A stretch of DNA of 36,861 nt from NCBI GenBank assembly GCA_013151415.1, contig JAADII010000006.1, positions 1-36,861 of the forward strand. Direction: 5' to 3'. The position numbers and the translations under genes are program-made. The stretch comes from Chloroflexota bacterium (lineage in GTDB: Bacteria > Chloroflexota > Anaerolineae > J102). Below are positions 26,613-33,957 of this stretch, one piece after another. Positions within the stretch are counted from its first letter, which is position 1. Each line of letters starts with the position of its first letter. The notes below the pieces were generated by a model. That model was given only the letters and a program-made list of their open reading frames with translations, made no database searches and was not told the DNA's origin.

Positions 26613-28483
26613 GGTTCAGAATTCACCGTTTTGGTCTCCGGCCTGCTTTGGTTTTTTCTTTGCCCATCTGATCTTTGATTACGCCAAGACTCGGCGTAAC
26701 GGCCATTGAATTTCAACAAGGTTTGATGCGTTCCCGACTCAATGATTCGACCTTGATCCATGACATGGATGATGTCGGCGACCATTGCTGTGGTGAAACG
26801 GTGGGTGATGATCAGCGCGGTGCGACCGGCCACAAGGCGCCGGAAGCGGGCCAGCCAGTCGGCTTCGGCCCAGGAGTCCATGGCGCTGGTGGGTTCGTCG
26901 AGGATGATGATGGACGCTCGACGCAGAAACGCGCGCGCCAGGGCCAGGCGTTGCCACTCTCCACCGCTCAATTCCGCGCCGCCAAACCACTTGCCCAACA
27001 CGGTCTCATATTCCCGCGGCAAACGACGGATAGACTCATCCGCACCAGCCGCGCGGGCCGCGGCTTCGATGGCCGTTTGGGTCGGCTCGGCCGCGAGATC
27101 GCCCAGCGCGATGTTACGCGCCGCGGTGGTGTGGTAGTGCACCGACTCTTGAAACAGCACCGTAATCTGACGACGCAGCCAATCCAAAGGCAGGTCGCGA
27201 ATATCCCGACCGTTCAACAGCACCCGACCGACCGACGGGTCGTAGAAACGGCATATCAACTTGGCAATGGTGCTCTTGCCCGCGCCGTTTTTACCCACCA
27301 AAGCCACGATCTGGCCTGGGGGCAGCACCAGATCCAGGCCATCCAGGGCCGGTCTTGCGCTATCCGGGTAGCAGAAGCGAACATTCTGCAGACGAACTTC
27401 GAACGGCGGTTGAGGCTGGAGAGATGGAAGGGAAGTGGGGGACGAGATTTGGGGACGCAGGGCCAAAAACTCGAATAGATTTTCCAGAAACAGAACATTC
27501 CGCACCACCTCACCGATATTATTGAGCAGTGTTCGCATCATGCGCTGGCCTTGCGAGAACGCCTGATAGAAAAGCGCCACGTCACCCAGCGTCACCGCAC
27601 CCTGCACGGCCCGCCAGATCATCCACGCCATGCCCGCAGCCAACGCCAGCAACCCCAACCCCCCCGCGATCAGCTCGGCCAGGGCCTGGTCTCGGGCGAG
27701 AGCTATGCGCTCGGTGCGCAAACCGAGCCGGACGCGTTGAAACGCCTCACGGAAGTGATCTCCCAGATCGAACAGGCGCAATTCTGCGGCCGATTCGCGC
27801 CGCGTCAGCAGCCATTCGTAGTAGCGAGTGCGACGCACGGCCTTGGTGTTGCGCAATCGCCATCGATGAAAACGCAGCGTGTAACGAATCGCGACCCACA
27901 AAGCGGGCAGGGTTCCCAATAATAGAAGCAGGGGCGGCCCCAGGCCGTAGGGAAGCAGCACGCCGATCATGGCCACCAGGGTGATGCTGTTTTGCACCAG
28001 CCCCCCCACATTTTCCAGCAGGGCCAGGGGCCTCATGCGCGCGTCCACCCGCGCGCGATGAAGCTGGTCGTAATAATCGGGCGATTCATAAAAAGCCAGG
28101 TCCAGGGCCGCGGCCTGGCGCTGAATGAGATCACTGATGTGATCTTGCACCAATTCGGCCTGGGCTGTGCGCACCCACGTGGTCTGGCTGCGCATGAGTT
28201 CGGACAGGAGCAACACGACGGCCATGAGGCCGACCAAAAGTAGGGTGGGGCGAACTGTCTCCCACGTGGGCGACGCGGTCAGCGCCTCCACCAGGCTATC
28301 CACCAGGGTCTTGGTCAGATAGACTGTGGCCACCGGCAACGCGCCTTGCATCACCAGCAGCGCGGCCCAGGCGATGGTCCAGCCGCGCGCGGCCGTCCAC
28401 ACCAGCTTCAACGCTCGCGGGAGATAGGGCCATTGCGCTCGCAACGCGCGTAAATGAACTATCGAACTTGCTTGAGGGTTCAT
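26609..28483 (-). CDS. Lasso peptide ABC exporter (D protein)
   Basis: A 624-residue ABC half-transporter with fused membrane and ATPase domains. Transmembrane helices lie at about 35-60, 78-98, 160-200 and 268-293. The nucleotide-binding domain has Walker A GKNGAGKST (397-405), signature LSGGE (505-509) and Walker B IIILDE (525-530). There is no C39 peptidase domain, consistent with leader removal by the B1/B2 pair rather than by the exporter. By family role it should export the mature lasso peptide and give immunity. It lies downstream of the precursor genes and a 14-bp stem-loop, and no clear Shine-Dalgarno precedes its ATG. Its stop codon overlaps the nucleotidyltransferase start. Confidence 0.9.
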   Translation of the reverse strand: MNPQASSIVHLRALRAQWPYLPRALKLVWTAARGWTIAWAALLVMQGALPVATVYLTKTLVDSLVEALTASPTWETVRPTLLLVGLMAVVLLLSELMRSQTTWVRTAQAELVQDHISDLIQRQAAALDLAFYESPDYYDQLHRARVDARMRPLALLENVGGLVQNSITLVAMIGVLLPYGLGPPLLLLLGTLPALWVAIRYTLRFHRWRLRNTKAVRRTRYYEWLLTRRESAAELRLFDLGDHFREAFQRVRLGLRTERIALARDQALAELIAGGLGLLALAAGMAWMIWRAVQGAVTLGDVALFYQAFSQGQRMMRTLLNNIGEVVRNVLFLENLFEFLALRPQISSPTSLPSLQPQPPFEVRLQNVRFCYPDSARPALDGLDLVLPPGQIVALVGKNGAGKSTIAKLICRFYDPSVGRVLLNGRDIRDLPLDWLRRQITVLFQESVHYHTTAARNIALGDLAAEPTQTAIEAAARAAGADESIRRLPREYETVLGKWFGGAELSGGEWQRLALARAFLRRASIIILDEPTSAMDSWAEADWLARFRRLVAGRTALIITHRFTTAMVADIIHVMDQGRIIESGTHQTLLKFNGRYAESWRNQRSDGQRKNQSRPETKTVNSEP

Positions 28484-28509
28484 GCCGCGGCCGGGCCATT
28501 GAGCAAGAA

Positions 28510-28547
28510 TTCGCCCGACGGCCGCGGCTCGTTGGCCGTCGGGCGAA
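28510..28547 (-). terminator. 14-bp GC-rich stem-loop after the precursor genes
   Basis: TTCGCCCGACGGCC (28510-28523) pairs perfectly with GGCCGTCGGGCGAA (28534-28547), with a 10-nt loop. It sits 20 nt after the second precursor stop and 27 nt before the exporter ATG. The minus-strand continuation TTCTTGCTC is only weakly T-rich. It is best read as a partial terminator or 3' stabilising hairpin that would raise precursor mRNA over exporter mRNA. Confidence 0.65.
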
Positions 28548-28566
28548 GCTTATCGGCCGTCGAGAG

Positions 28567-28728
28567 TTAGCTGGCGCTGGTGTCGGTGGCGTCGGTGATT
28601 GGGCCTAGACCTGTTTCCGTCGCCTTGAGATCGAGTTCTGTCAGCGAAGGTGGACGCCAGGTTTTTGAGCGCGAAGTTTGCTGCGGATGAACCGTTTGAT
28701 CCGCTTGGGATGCCTGTTGTGTCTTCAT
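28567..28728 (-). CDS. Lasso precursor peptide 2
   Basis: A 53-residue precursor read from ATG 28728 (GGAGG upstream). The leader is 38 residues and contains the motif TWRPPSLTELDLKATE: W-x2-P-x-L-x3-D-x3-T-x, the spacing found in paeninodin-type leaders, which should bind the B1 RRE. Cleavage is predicted after KATE, with Thr at -2. The core would be TGLGPITDATDTSAS, with Asp8 supplying an 8-residue macrolactam ring to Thr1, and a seven-residue tail ending in Ser. The leader shares the block SLTELDLKATETG almost base for base with precursor 1, while the cores differ. The core has no aromatic, Lys, Arg or other bulky residue to act as a plug. No homology search has been run. Confidence 0.8.
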   Translation of the reverse strand: MKTQQASQADQTVHPQQTSRSKTWRPPSLTELDLKATETGLGPITDATDTSAS

Positions 28729-28798
28729 GCTGAGCCCCTCCGTTGGTTGAAATGAGAATGGGCCGTGATCGTGAACGACGCTTGTTAGCTCGCCGGAG

Positions 28799-28933
28799 TC
28801 AACTGCTCTTGGCGACGGTGGTGTCCACCAGTATGCCAGCGCCCGTTTCCGTCGCCTTGAGGTCGAGCTCTGTCAGCGTGGGCTTGCGCCAGGGCCGTTT
28901 GGTCTGGGTTTGCGATGCTTGTTGCGTGGTCAT
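28799..28933 (-). CDS. Lasso precursor peptide 1
   Basis: A 44-residue precursor. The ATG at 28933 overlaps the cyclase stop (ATGA), with GGAAG upstream. The leader motif is PWRKPTLTELDLKATE, spaced as in paeninodin (Trp in place of the usual Tyr, Pro at +3, Leu at +5, Asp at +9, Thr at +13), followed by Glu at -1. The predicted core is TGAGILVDTTVAKSS, with Asp8 for an 8-residue ring and Ser as last residue. Paeninodin's kinase phosphorylates the C-terminal Ser of the precursor, so this Ser is the natural target of the HPr-kinase-like gene upstream. Thr at position 1 is unusual, because Gly, Ala, Ser or Cys is commoner. One Lys in the tail is its only bulky residue. Confidence 0.82.
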   Translation of the reverse strand: MTTQQASQTQTKRPWRKPTLTELDLKATETGAGILVDTTVAKSS

Positions 28934-30915
28934 GATGCACTTCCATTCAAGTGGGTGTGTGGAGACAGTTGCGGTTGACGAGTGGTGGATTCGTCGGAGT
29001 CAAGGGTCCATAAGTCACCTCCTTTGGAAAAGCGAATCAGAAACAAACTACAGGCCAGGCCATGCATGAGCAAACGCGCGGCCACCCACCGGGGGTGGTC
29101 GATGGCCTCCGATTGGGAAATATCGGCCCATATCGCGTTTAGTCGCGGGATGTCGATGTACGCGGTCACCAGCGGATCGTCTCGGATGCGGGAGAACGCC
29201 CACTCCACATCCTCGCGGTGCATACGCAGACGGGCCAGCAAGTCCGCGCCTTGCAGGCCGCGACGGTGGTTGGTCCGCACTTCCTCCGGTAGGATGTCGC
29301 CCAGGGCCTGGCGATACAGTCCTCGGCTTTCGCCGTTGACATAAAAGAAACGGTCCGGTATGCCCAGGCAAAAAGTCATGAGGCGGGCGTCGGCCAACGG
29401 GATGCGGGTTTCGAGACCAAACCAGGCGGCCAGCGCGGCCTGACGCGCGCCGCCCGTCCATTGGCCCGGCTTGATGGTGGCCAGCCGCTGCTCGCGCGAG
29501 GATAGCCGTCCATGCTGCAACATTTTGTCATCGATTTCGCGATTCGCGTCGGCCATGCGTTGGGCCAAATGGTGACGCCGCGCCGCTTGCGAATGAATGA
29601 CCGAATGAGTTCGCCAGTCGTCATGCGCGAGGCGATCGCGTTTTATCCGGCGCGCCAGAGCATAGGGGATGTGGGGCGCTGCTTTGGCGCGTAATCCCTC
29701 TTTCCAGCGACCTTGCCGTAGCAAAGTGAGCCAATCTTGCGAGCGTAACAGCCCCCGCCAACTGGCGCTGACATTGCCCATGTAGCCGTTCAACAAGGCT
29801 CCAACCCCTTGTTGGGCGGCAAGCTCGCGAATGCCCAGAAGCCACGGCGCATTGGCCCAGCCCATGGTGGGCGCGTCCAGGATGTCCAGCATGATCTGGA
29901 CGGCGACTATGGGGCTGATCTCGGCGAAATGGGGGTAATGGTCGCGTATATTGCCTACATGAACCGTGACCGCTCGCGCCCACCGCGACTCGTCGGCCAC
30001 GCGAGTTCCCACGGTCACGGCGTCATCGCTCATAGGCGTGGCCGTGTAGGTGAACAGGGGTTTGTTCTGCTCGGCCAACATGGGGGCGGCCAGCGCGGCC
30101 AATCCGGCCGAGTCTAGACCCCCGCTGAGGCTCAGGCCCACGCCGCGGAAGCTGCGCACTTGGCTGCGCACGACGCGCTCCAGCATTTCGCGCAAGGCTT
30201 TTGCGTAAGCGTCGGCCGAGGGCAGGCGCACTTCGGGCGCGTTTTCCAATTGCCAATAGCGGCTGGACGCCATCTTTTCGGGCGTGACGGTGAGCGCGTG
30301 CGCGGGCGGAAGGAGATGAACGTCCTTGAAAAAGGTTTCCACGGGATCATCCTCCCAATGCGCGAGCGCGGCCGTAAATTTGCGTTGGTTCAGTTGGGGA
30401 GCGACTTGAGGCAGGCTCAGCAGGGCTTTTTGTGAGGAAGCGAAGGCGAAGAAATGCTGGCGATTGATATAATATAGTGCGGTGACGCCGTGATGATCGC
30501 GGGCCAGAAAAAGTCGGCGTTCATCGGGTCGCCACACCGCGAACGACCAATCCCCAAAAAGATGGTTGAGGCAATCTTCGCCCCATCGGTCATAGGCCAG
30601 CAAGATGAGATCGCCATCGGGGATGCGCTCGCGTTGATTCCTGGCAATGCCGAAGTAGTCGCACAATTCGTCGCGATTGTCCAGCCGGGCCTCGGCCGTG
30701 ATGGCCAGTTGACCATGGGCGACTGAGCGGGGCATTCGCTCGTGCAAAGCCTGGGGCGTGTTGTAAAGTAGCAAATGGCCCAGGCCGCAGGGGCCGCGTC
30801 GCCACACGCCGCCGCCATCCGGCCCCCAATAGGCCATGGCCCGGCGCATGGTTTCCAATAGAGCGGGATCGACGGTCGCGCCGTCTTTGTCGAAGAAGCC
30901 GAAGATGCCGCTCAT
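28930..30915 (-). CDS. Lasso cyclase (asparagine synthetase-like C protein)
   Basis: A 661-residue asparagine-synthetase-like protein from ATG 30915, which overlaps the B2 stop codon (ATGA). Class B-type asparagine synthetases start Met-Cys-Gly-Ile with Cys as glutaminase nucleophile. This one starts MSGIFGFFD, so the glutaminase nucleophile is replaced by Ser, as in other lasso cyclases, whose ring-closing amine comes from the core N-terminus and not from ammonia. The N-terminal domain runs to about residue 210. The synthetase domain has the ATP-pyrophosphatase loop SLSGGLDSAG (about 262-271). It should adenylate Asp8 of the core and close the macrolactam. The 65-residue in-frame extension upstream of this ATG lies inside the B2 gene and is rejected. 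Confidence 0.92.
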   Translation of the reverse strand: MSGIFGFFDKDGATVDPALLETMRRAMAYWGPDGGGVWRRGPCGLGHLLLYNTPQALHERMPRSVAHGQLAITAEARLDNRDELCDYFGIARNQRERIPDGDLILLAYDRWGEDCLNHLFGDWSFAVWRPDERRLFLARDHHGVTALYYINRQHFFAFASSQKALLSLPQVAPQLNQRKFTAALAHWEDDPVETFFKDVHLLPPAHALTVTPEKMASSRYWQLENAPEVRLPSADAYAKALREMLERVVRSQVRSFRGVGLSLSGGLDSAGLAALAAPMLAEQNKPLFTYTATPMSDDAVTVGTRVADESRWARAVTVHVGNIRDHYPHFAEISPIVAVQIMLDILDAPTMGWANAPWLLGIRELAAQQGVGALLNGYMGNVSASWRGLLRSQDWLTLLRQGRWKEGLRAKAAPHIPYALARRIKRDRLAHDDWRTHSVIHSQAARRHHLAQRMADANREIDDKMLQHGRLSSREQRLATIKPGQWTGGARQAALAAWFGLETRIPLADARLMTFCLGIPDRFFYVNGESRGLYRQALGDILPEEVRTNHRRGLQGADLLARLRMHREDVEWAFSRIRDDPLVTAYIDIPRLNAIWADISQSEAIDHPRWVAARLLMHGLACSLFLIRFSKGGDLWTLDSDESTTRQPQLSPHTHLNGSAS

Positions 30916-31364
30916 CGCCTCGCCTCCCCAAAACAGGCCACAACGCGATAGTTTTCCATGCCCGCCCGACCGGTGATGATGTGCTCGCCCGAGCGAAGCC
31001 AGGCGTGGGCCTCCATGTGTTGGCCGGTTTTGTTCACCCCCAAATAGAGCGCGTTGGGCAAGCCTCGGCGGCGCAACATCCAGTGGCCGGCCACGGCTTG
31101 TTCCAGGCATTTGCTGCGCCAGGGCGTGATGTGAGCCGCGCGCTGCAAGGCTCGCCCAATCCGCGGGGCCACCTGCTCATGCCCGCGAGGATCACCCCCG
31201 GTTGTGGGTGGGTGTGCGACCAGCCATCGGAAGGGCAAAAGCACGATGGCCAGCCTTGCCAACCCCAGCATGAGCACTGCTTCGCCGAGCATCAACCGGG
31301 CCGACCAGGAAAGTCGGCGCAGCGCGCGCCATTTACTCCGAAACGATCTCAACCAGGTTCGCAT
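30912..31364 (-). CDS. Lasso leader protease (transglutaminase-like B2 protein)
   Basis: A 150-residue B2-type protease. The catalytic Cys86 lies in RSKCLEQAVAGHWMLRRRGLP and His120 in EAHAWL, as in McjB/B2 transglutaminase-like proteins. The third acidic residue is not certain (Glu127 lies close by). The N-terminal segment (22-45) is hydrophobic and may anchor the protein to the membrane. It cleaves the leader after the TE position, guided by B1. It overlaps the B1 gene by 32 nt and the cyclase gene by ATGA, so these three are translationally coupled. Confidence 0.9.
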   Translation of the reverse strand: MRTWLRSFRSKWRALRRLSWSARLMLGEAVLMLGLARLAIVLLPFRWLVAHPPTTGGDPRGHEQVAPRIGRALQRAAHITPWRSKCLEQAVAGHWMLRRRGLPNALYLGVNKTGQHMEAHAWLRSGEHIITGRAGMENYRVVACFGEARR

Positions 31365-31635
31365 CGGCCAACCTCTTCACGAACGCCAGCACATCCTGTT
31401 CGCACGTTTGGCGATCCACATCGTACTCTTCCTGCAAGCGGTCGCACACCGCGGAAATGGTTTGGGGTTGGGATAGCAGCTTCCAAATGCGCGCGCCTAC
31501 AGGATCCATGCCGAAGTATTTGTCGCTATTCAGTTCGAGCAGCACGACTTCGTCATCGATGTCGCCGGCCAGGAGTCCTTGGGCTTGCACCACGCTCGTG
31601 TGTAGATGAATGTTTTCCATGGGTCTCGCGGTCAT
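31333..31635 (-). CDS. Lasso RiPP recognition element (PqqD-like B1 protein)
   Basis: A 100-residue PqqD-family winged-helix RRE protein that binds the precursor leader and presents it to B2 and C. Characteristic blocks are DDEVVLLELNSDKYFGMDPVGARIWKLL and ISAVCDRLQEEYDVDRQTCEQDVLAFVKRL. The ATG at 31635 is preferred over ATG 31620 because AAGGAGG lies 4-8 nt upstream. A triple 22-bp tandem repeat lies right before this start and could influence its expression. The split of B1 and B2 into separate genes is normal for Firmicutes- and Chloroflexota-like clusters. Confidence 0.9.
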   Translation of the reverse strand: MTARPMENIHLHTSVVQAQGLLAGDIDDEVVLLELNSDKYFGMDPVGARIWKLLSQPQTISAVCDRLQEEYDVDRQTCEQDVLAFVKRLADANLVEIVSE

Positions 31636-31646
31636 GCATCCTCCTT

Positions 31647-31712
31647 GGTCAGAGCGGCAGGGGTCAGGGGTCAGAGCGGCGGGGGTCAGGTGTCAGAGCG
31701 GCAGGGGGCAGG
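31647..31712. repeat. Three 22-bp tandem repeats before the B1 gene
   Basis: Units GGTCAGAGCGGCAGGGGTCAGG, with one change in the second unit and two in the third. They lie 12 nt upstream of the B1 ATG, just before the Shine-Dalgarno. Confidence 0.75.
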
Positions 31713-31907
31713 GGACAGAATCCAATACGCGATTTTCCAGCGGTCATAGCGAGCCATCTCGGCCTATTTCAGCAAACAAAGGGACGAACATGGACGAAAA
31801 ATAGACCAGGATAGACGAAAAAGGATGGCATGACGCCTCGATTTCATGGTTTATCTTCGTCCTATGGTCTGCTCCTCGAGGGCAAGTTTTCCTGGACTAC
31901 GGCAAAA

Positions 31908-31923
31908 AACTTTTGGAAAAGTT
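31908..31923 (-). terminator. Weak hairpin AACTTTT/AAAAGTT after the sulfotransferase
   Basis: A 16-bp palindrome 20 nt after the sulfotransferase stop, followed on the minus strand by TTTTGCC. A possible weak terminator; AT-only stem, so low weight. Confidence 0.3.
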
Positions 31924-31942
31924 GCACATTGGATATCAAAGC

Positions 31943-32863
31943 TTAGAGGCCGGGAGGGTGAATCGTGAACTGTGCATGGAGCAACGGACTTTGGAAATCG
32001 GCTTGAGGGCTTTTGCCCCCATCCGGCAGATAGCCAAGCCGGTTCATCATGGCGCGATGGTCGGTGATGATGCGAGCGGCCTGGGCTTTGCTGAGCGCAT
32101 CGCGCCAGCCGCCAACCCGGCCTCGCCTGAAAAAACGAGCGTTTGCGCGCGGACGTTCGCGAAAGCCTTTTTCCCTTTCCTGACGTTGCAACACATCGAA
32201 GCGGGAGAAACGAATGGCTTTCTCCAGCCGCATTTCATCCGTAGGCAGGCCAACAAATGCCACAACGCGCGCAAAGGTGGCGAACGGTTCCGCGTGCATG
32301 TCTTCGTAGCGCACCGGGAGCACAGGAAAGGGCTTTTCGATGTCCAGCCAACTGCTCACGTGGTCGCTCCAAGAGAGCAGTTTTTGGCGAAATTGGGTGT
32401 TCCCGCGCCTGACCGACGCGGCCAAGACCGCGCCTGAATCGCCCATGCGTTCGATGGTCTGCTCCAGTGATTCATCGTCCATATGGTGCTGCATGGAGAC
32501 GGCTACATCCAATGGATTGCGAACGATGTAAATCGCGGCTCGGGTGGCCTCGGCCGGAAAAAGGGGGCTTCCGTCCGGCAATAACGTATATGCATCGTGC
32601 GTTTTGATGAAACGCACTTCTTCGCTCTCGGCCGCCAGCGCGCGGTAGACATCAGGCCGCAGGAGGTCGATTTCATCTGCGGTGAGCTCCGTGGACTCCA
32701 CGCCGGCGTATTCCTCCACAAGGCTATGCACGCTGGCGCCGCCCATTTTTTCTAGATCGTTAATATCGGCCGGTTCGTCGGCGTCGCGTAGATAATTGGT
32801 CAGAAACACGCGCATCCAGGTGTTGCCTGATTTTGGGTAGGAGGCCAACCAGATGATGCTCAT
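31943..32863 (-). CDS. Lasso cluster sulfotransferase
   Basis: A 306-residue PAPS-dependent sulfotransferase. The 5'-phosphosulfate loop is at the N-terminus (LASYPKSGNTWMRVF, with Lys11 and the Ser-Gly-Asn-Thr phosphate contacts). The 3'-phosphate strand is IYIVRNPLDVAVSMQHH, and VRYEDMHAEP marks the family's late conserved segment. It overlaps the kinase stop by ATGA, so the two genes are made together. In context its substrate is probably the lasso peptide or a residue of it (Ser/Thr hydroxyl); sulfation of another metabolite is possible. The frame ends in a short, less conserved tail. Confidence 0.88.
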   Translation of the reverse strand: MSIIWLASYPKSGNTWMRVFLTNYLRDADEPADINDLEKMGGASVHSLVEEYAGVESTELTADEIDLLRPDVYRALAAESEEVRFIKTHDAYTLLPDGSPLFPAEATRAAIYIVRNPLDVAVSMQHHMDDESLEQTIERMGDSGAVLAASVRRGNTQFRQKLLSWSDHVSSWLDIEKPFPVLPVRYEDMHAEPFATFARVVAFVGLPTDEMRLEKAIRFSRFDVLQRQEREKGFRERPRANARFFRRGRVGGWRDALSKAQAARIITDHRAMMNRLGYLPDGGKSPQADFQSPLLHAQFTIHPPGL

Positions 32864-33777
32864 TGCCGGAGATCGTTTTCAATGAGATCGGCCAACTCAT
32901 CGAGCGAGCAGCCGCTTTTAGGACGTTCGATGATGCAGACGCGCGCTTGTGAAGCAATGGCGATCATCGCGCCAAAAAGCCACGGCCACACGCGCTGCGC
33001 TTCGGCGAATCGGAATTTGAAGAGGTGAGATTGAATTTCTCTCAATTTGGCCGCGCCTTCGAGCGGTTTGAGTTTGGGGCGTTCGATGGGTTTGGCCGTC
33101 AGAAAATAGATGGCGTGCAGCCGCGTCGGACGCGTGCAAAATGCGTTCGGGGGGATCGGGTAGTGATACTTGTGCAATTCAGGACGGATTTGCTTCAATT
33201 CGCTCGTGTTCACCCCCAAACGTTGGCACGCGTCGGCCCAGACTTTGATGCTGGGATAACCCGGCAACACGCGGCACGCGCCGTCGCTTTCCATGCGAAT
33301 CGCGCTGAGGTCATCGGCCAGCGAGCGAAAGCCGCGAAGGTGCAATGCTAAAGCCAACGTTGATTTTCCTGCACCGGCGTTTCCGCTCAGCAGCATAGCC
33401 CCTTGCTCGCCGACCAGCGCGTTGCCATGCAGGGGTGGAAGGCCTCGCTGCATGATTAATGCCGACATGCAAGAACTTAACAGAAACGCCCTCACCACGT
33501 CGTCGCGTCCCCGACCCACGCGCTCGACCACCACTTCCCGTCCTTGCCGCACCAAAAAACGCGCGCCGGTGATGTGTTCTGCTGTCAACAACCACACATC
33601 ACGGCGCGCCTGACGAATAAGGCCATCAATGGCCGGTTGCTCAAGAGACCGGGGCACAGCGCCCAAACGAATATGGACATCGGGCGGTCCGTTGGCCGGC
33701 ATCAGTTCGGGAAGCGGGATCGCCGATGTCAGGTTCAAATCGTAGATGCGATAATGGAAACCCTGTCGAGGACTCAT
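32860..33777 (-). CDS. Lasso cluster HPr kinase-like peptide kinase
   Basis: A 305-residue protein from ATG 33777 related to the HPr kinase/phosphorylase C-terminal domain and to the lasso kinases of paeninodin clusters. The P-loop is SGNAGAGKST (131-140), preceded by the PPLHGNALVGEQGAMLL strand and followed by RGFRSLADDLSAIR, whose acidic pair (155-156) suits Mg2+/ATP binding. Paeninodin's kinase phosphorylates the C-terminal Ser of the precursor; both precursors here end in Ser. Being first in the operon, it should be translated in step with the sulfotransferase. No Shine-Dalgarno is obvious. A TTG at 33813 gives an alternative, longer start. Confidence 0.85.
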   Translation of the reverse strand: MSPRQGFHYRIYDLNLTSAIPLPELMPANGPPDVHIRLGAVPRSLEQPAIDGLIRQARRDVWLLTAEHITGARFLVRQGREVVVERVGRGRDDVVRAFLLSSCMSALIMQRGLPPLHGNALVGEQGAMLLSGNAGAGKSTLALALHLRGFRSLADDLSAIRMESDGACRVLPGYPSIKVWADACQRLGVNTSELKQIRPELHKYHYPIPPNAFCTRPTRLHAIYFLTAKPIERPKLKPLEGAAKLREIQSHLFKFRFAEAQRVWPWLFGAMIAIASQARVCIIERPKSGCSLDELADLIENDLRQ

Positions 33778-33880
33778 AACCGTATGCGAAATGGGAGGCC
33801 GACGACATCCCAATCAAATGAGCGCCTGGGCCTCGAGCGTTTCGGAGTTGCGGGAGGACCCCCAACCAGGCATTGACGGC

Positions 33881-33909
33881 ATCTTAGCAACCATGTATGC
33901 TTTTGTCAA
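33881..33909 (-). promoter_or_regulatory. Sigma-70-like promoter of the lasso operon
   Basis: TTGACA (33909-33904), a 17-nt spacer and TAAGAT (33886-33881) on the minus strand. The predicted start is near 33874, giving a leader of about 97 nt before the kinase ATG. The best promoter match seen in the window. Confidence 0.7.
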
Positions 33910-33957
33910 GAGGGGTTTCGGCGGGGCGGATTCGACCGGTTGTCGCGTGATATCGCT

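Larger units (their letters stand above)
31636..31942. other. Intergenic region between sulfotransferase and B1
   Basis: About 300 nt inside the lasso cluster, the only long gap between its core genes. It contains a weak hairpin near the sulfotransferase stop, a fragment related to the GACGAT element (about 31845-31870) and three 22-bp tandem units. I see no third precursor: neither the leader block nor a core-like reading frame occurs. Confidence 0.6.

Noticed and set aside
28567-28933. Alternative lasso ring from cleavage after the second Thr of ATETG
   Set aside because: It would leave Asp at position 6 in both cores (and no other acidic residue in core 1), which is too small for a lasso ring; Thr1-Asp8 fits both.
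30916-31110. 65-residue N-terminal extension of the lasso cyclase
   Set aside because: The extension lies in the B2 gene, out of frame; the ATG at 30915 gives the family N-terminus MSGIFGF and overlaps the B2 stop.
31640-31942. A third lasso precursor
   Set aside because: No leader-like block or small frame with a Shine-Dalgarno and an acidic residue at core position 7-9 was found.
33872-33901. Plus-strand TTGACG-17-TATGCT promoter
   Set aside because: No plus-strand gene follows; it is the mirror of the minus-strand lasso promoter.
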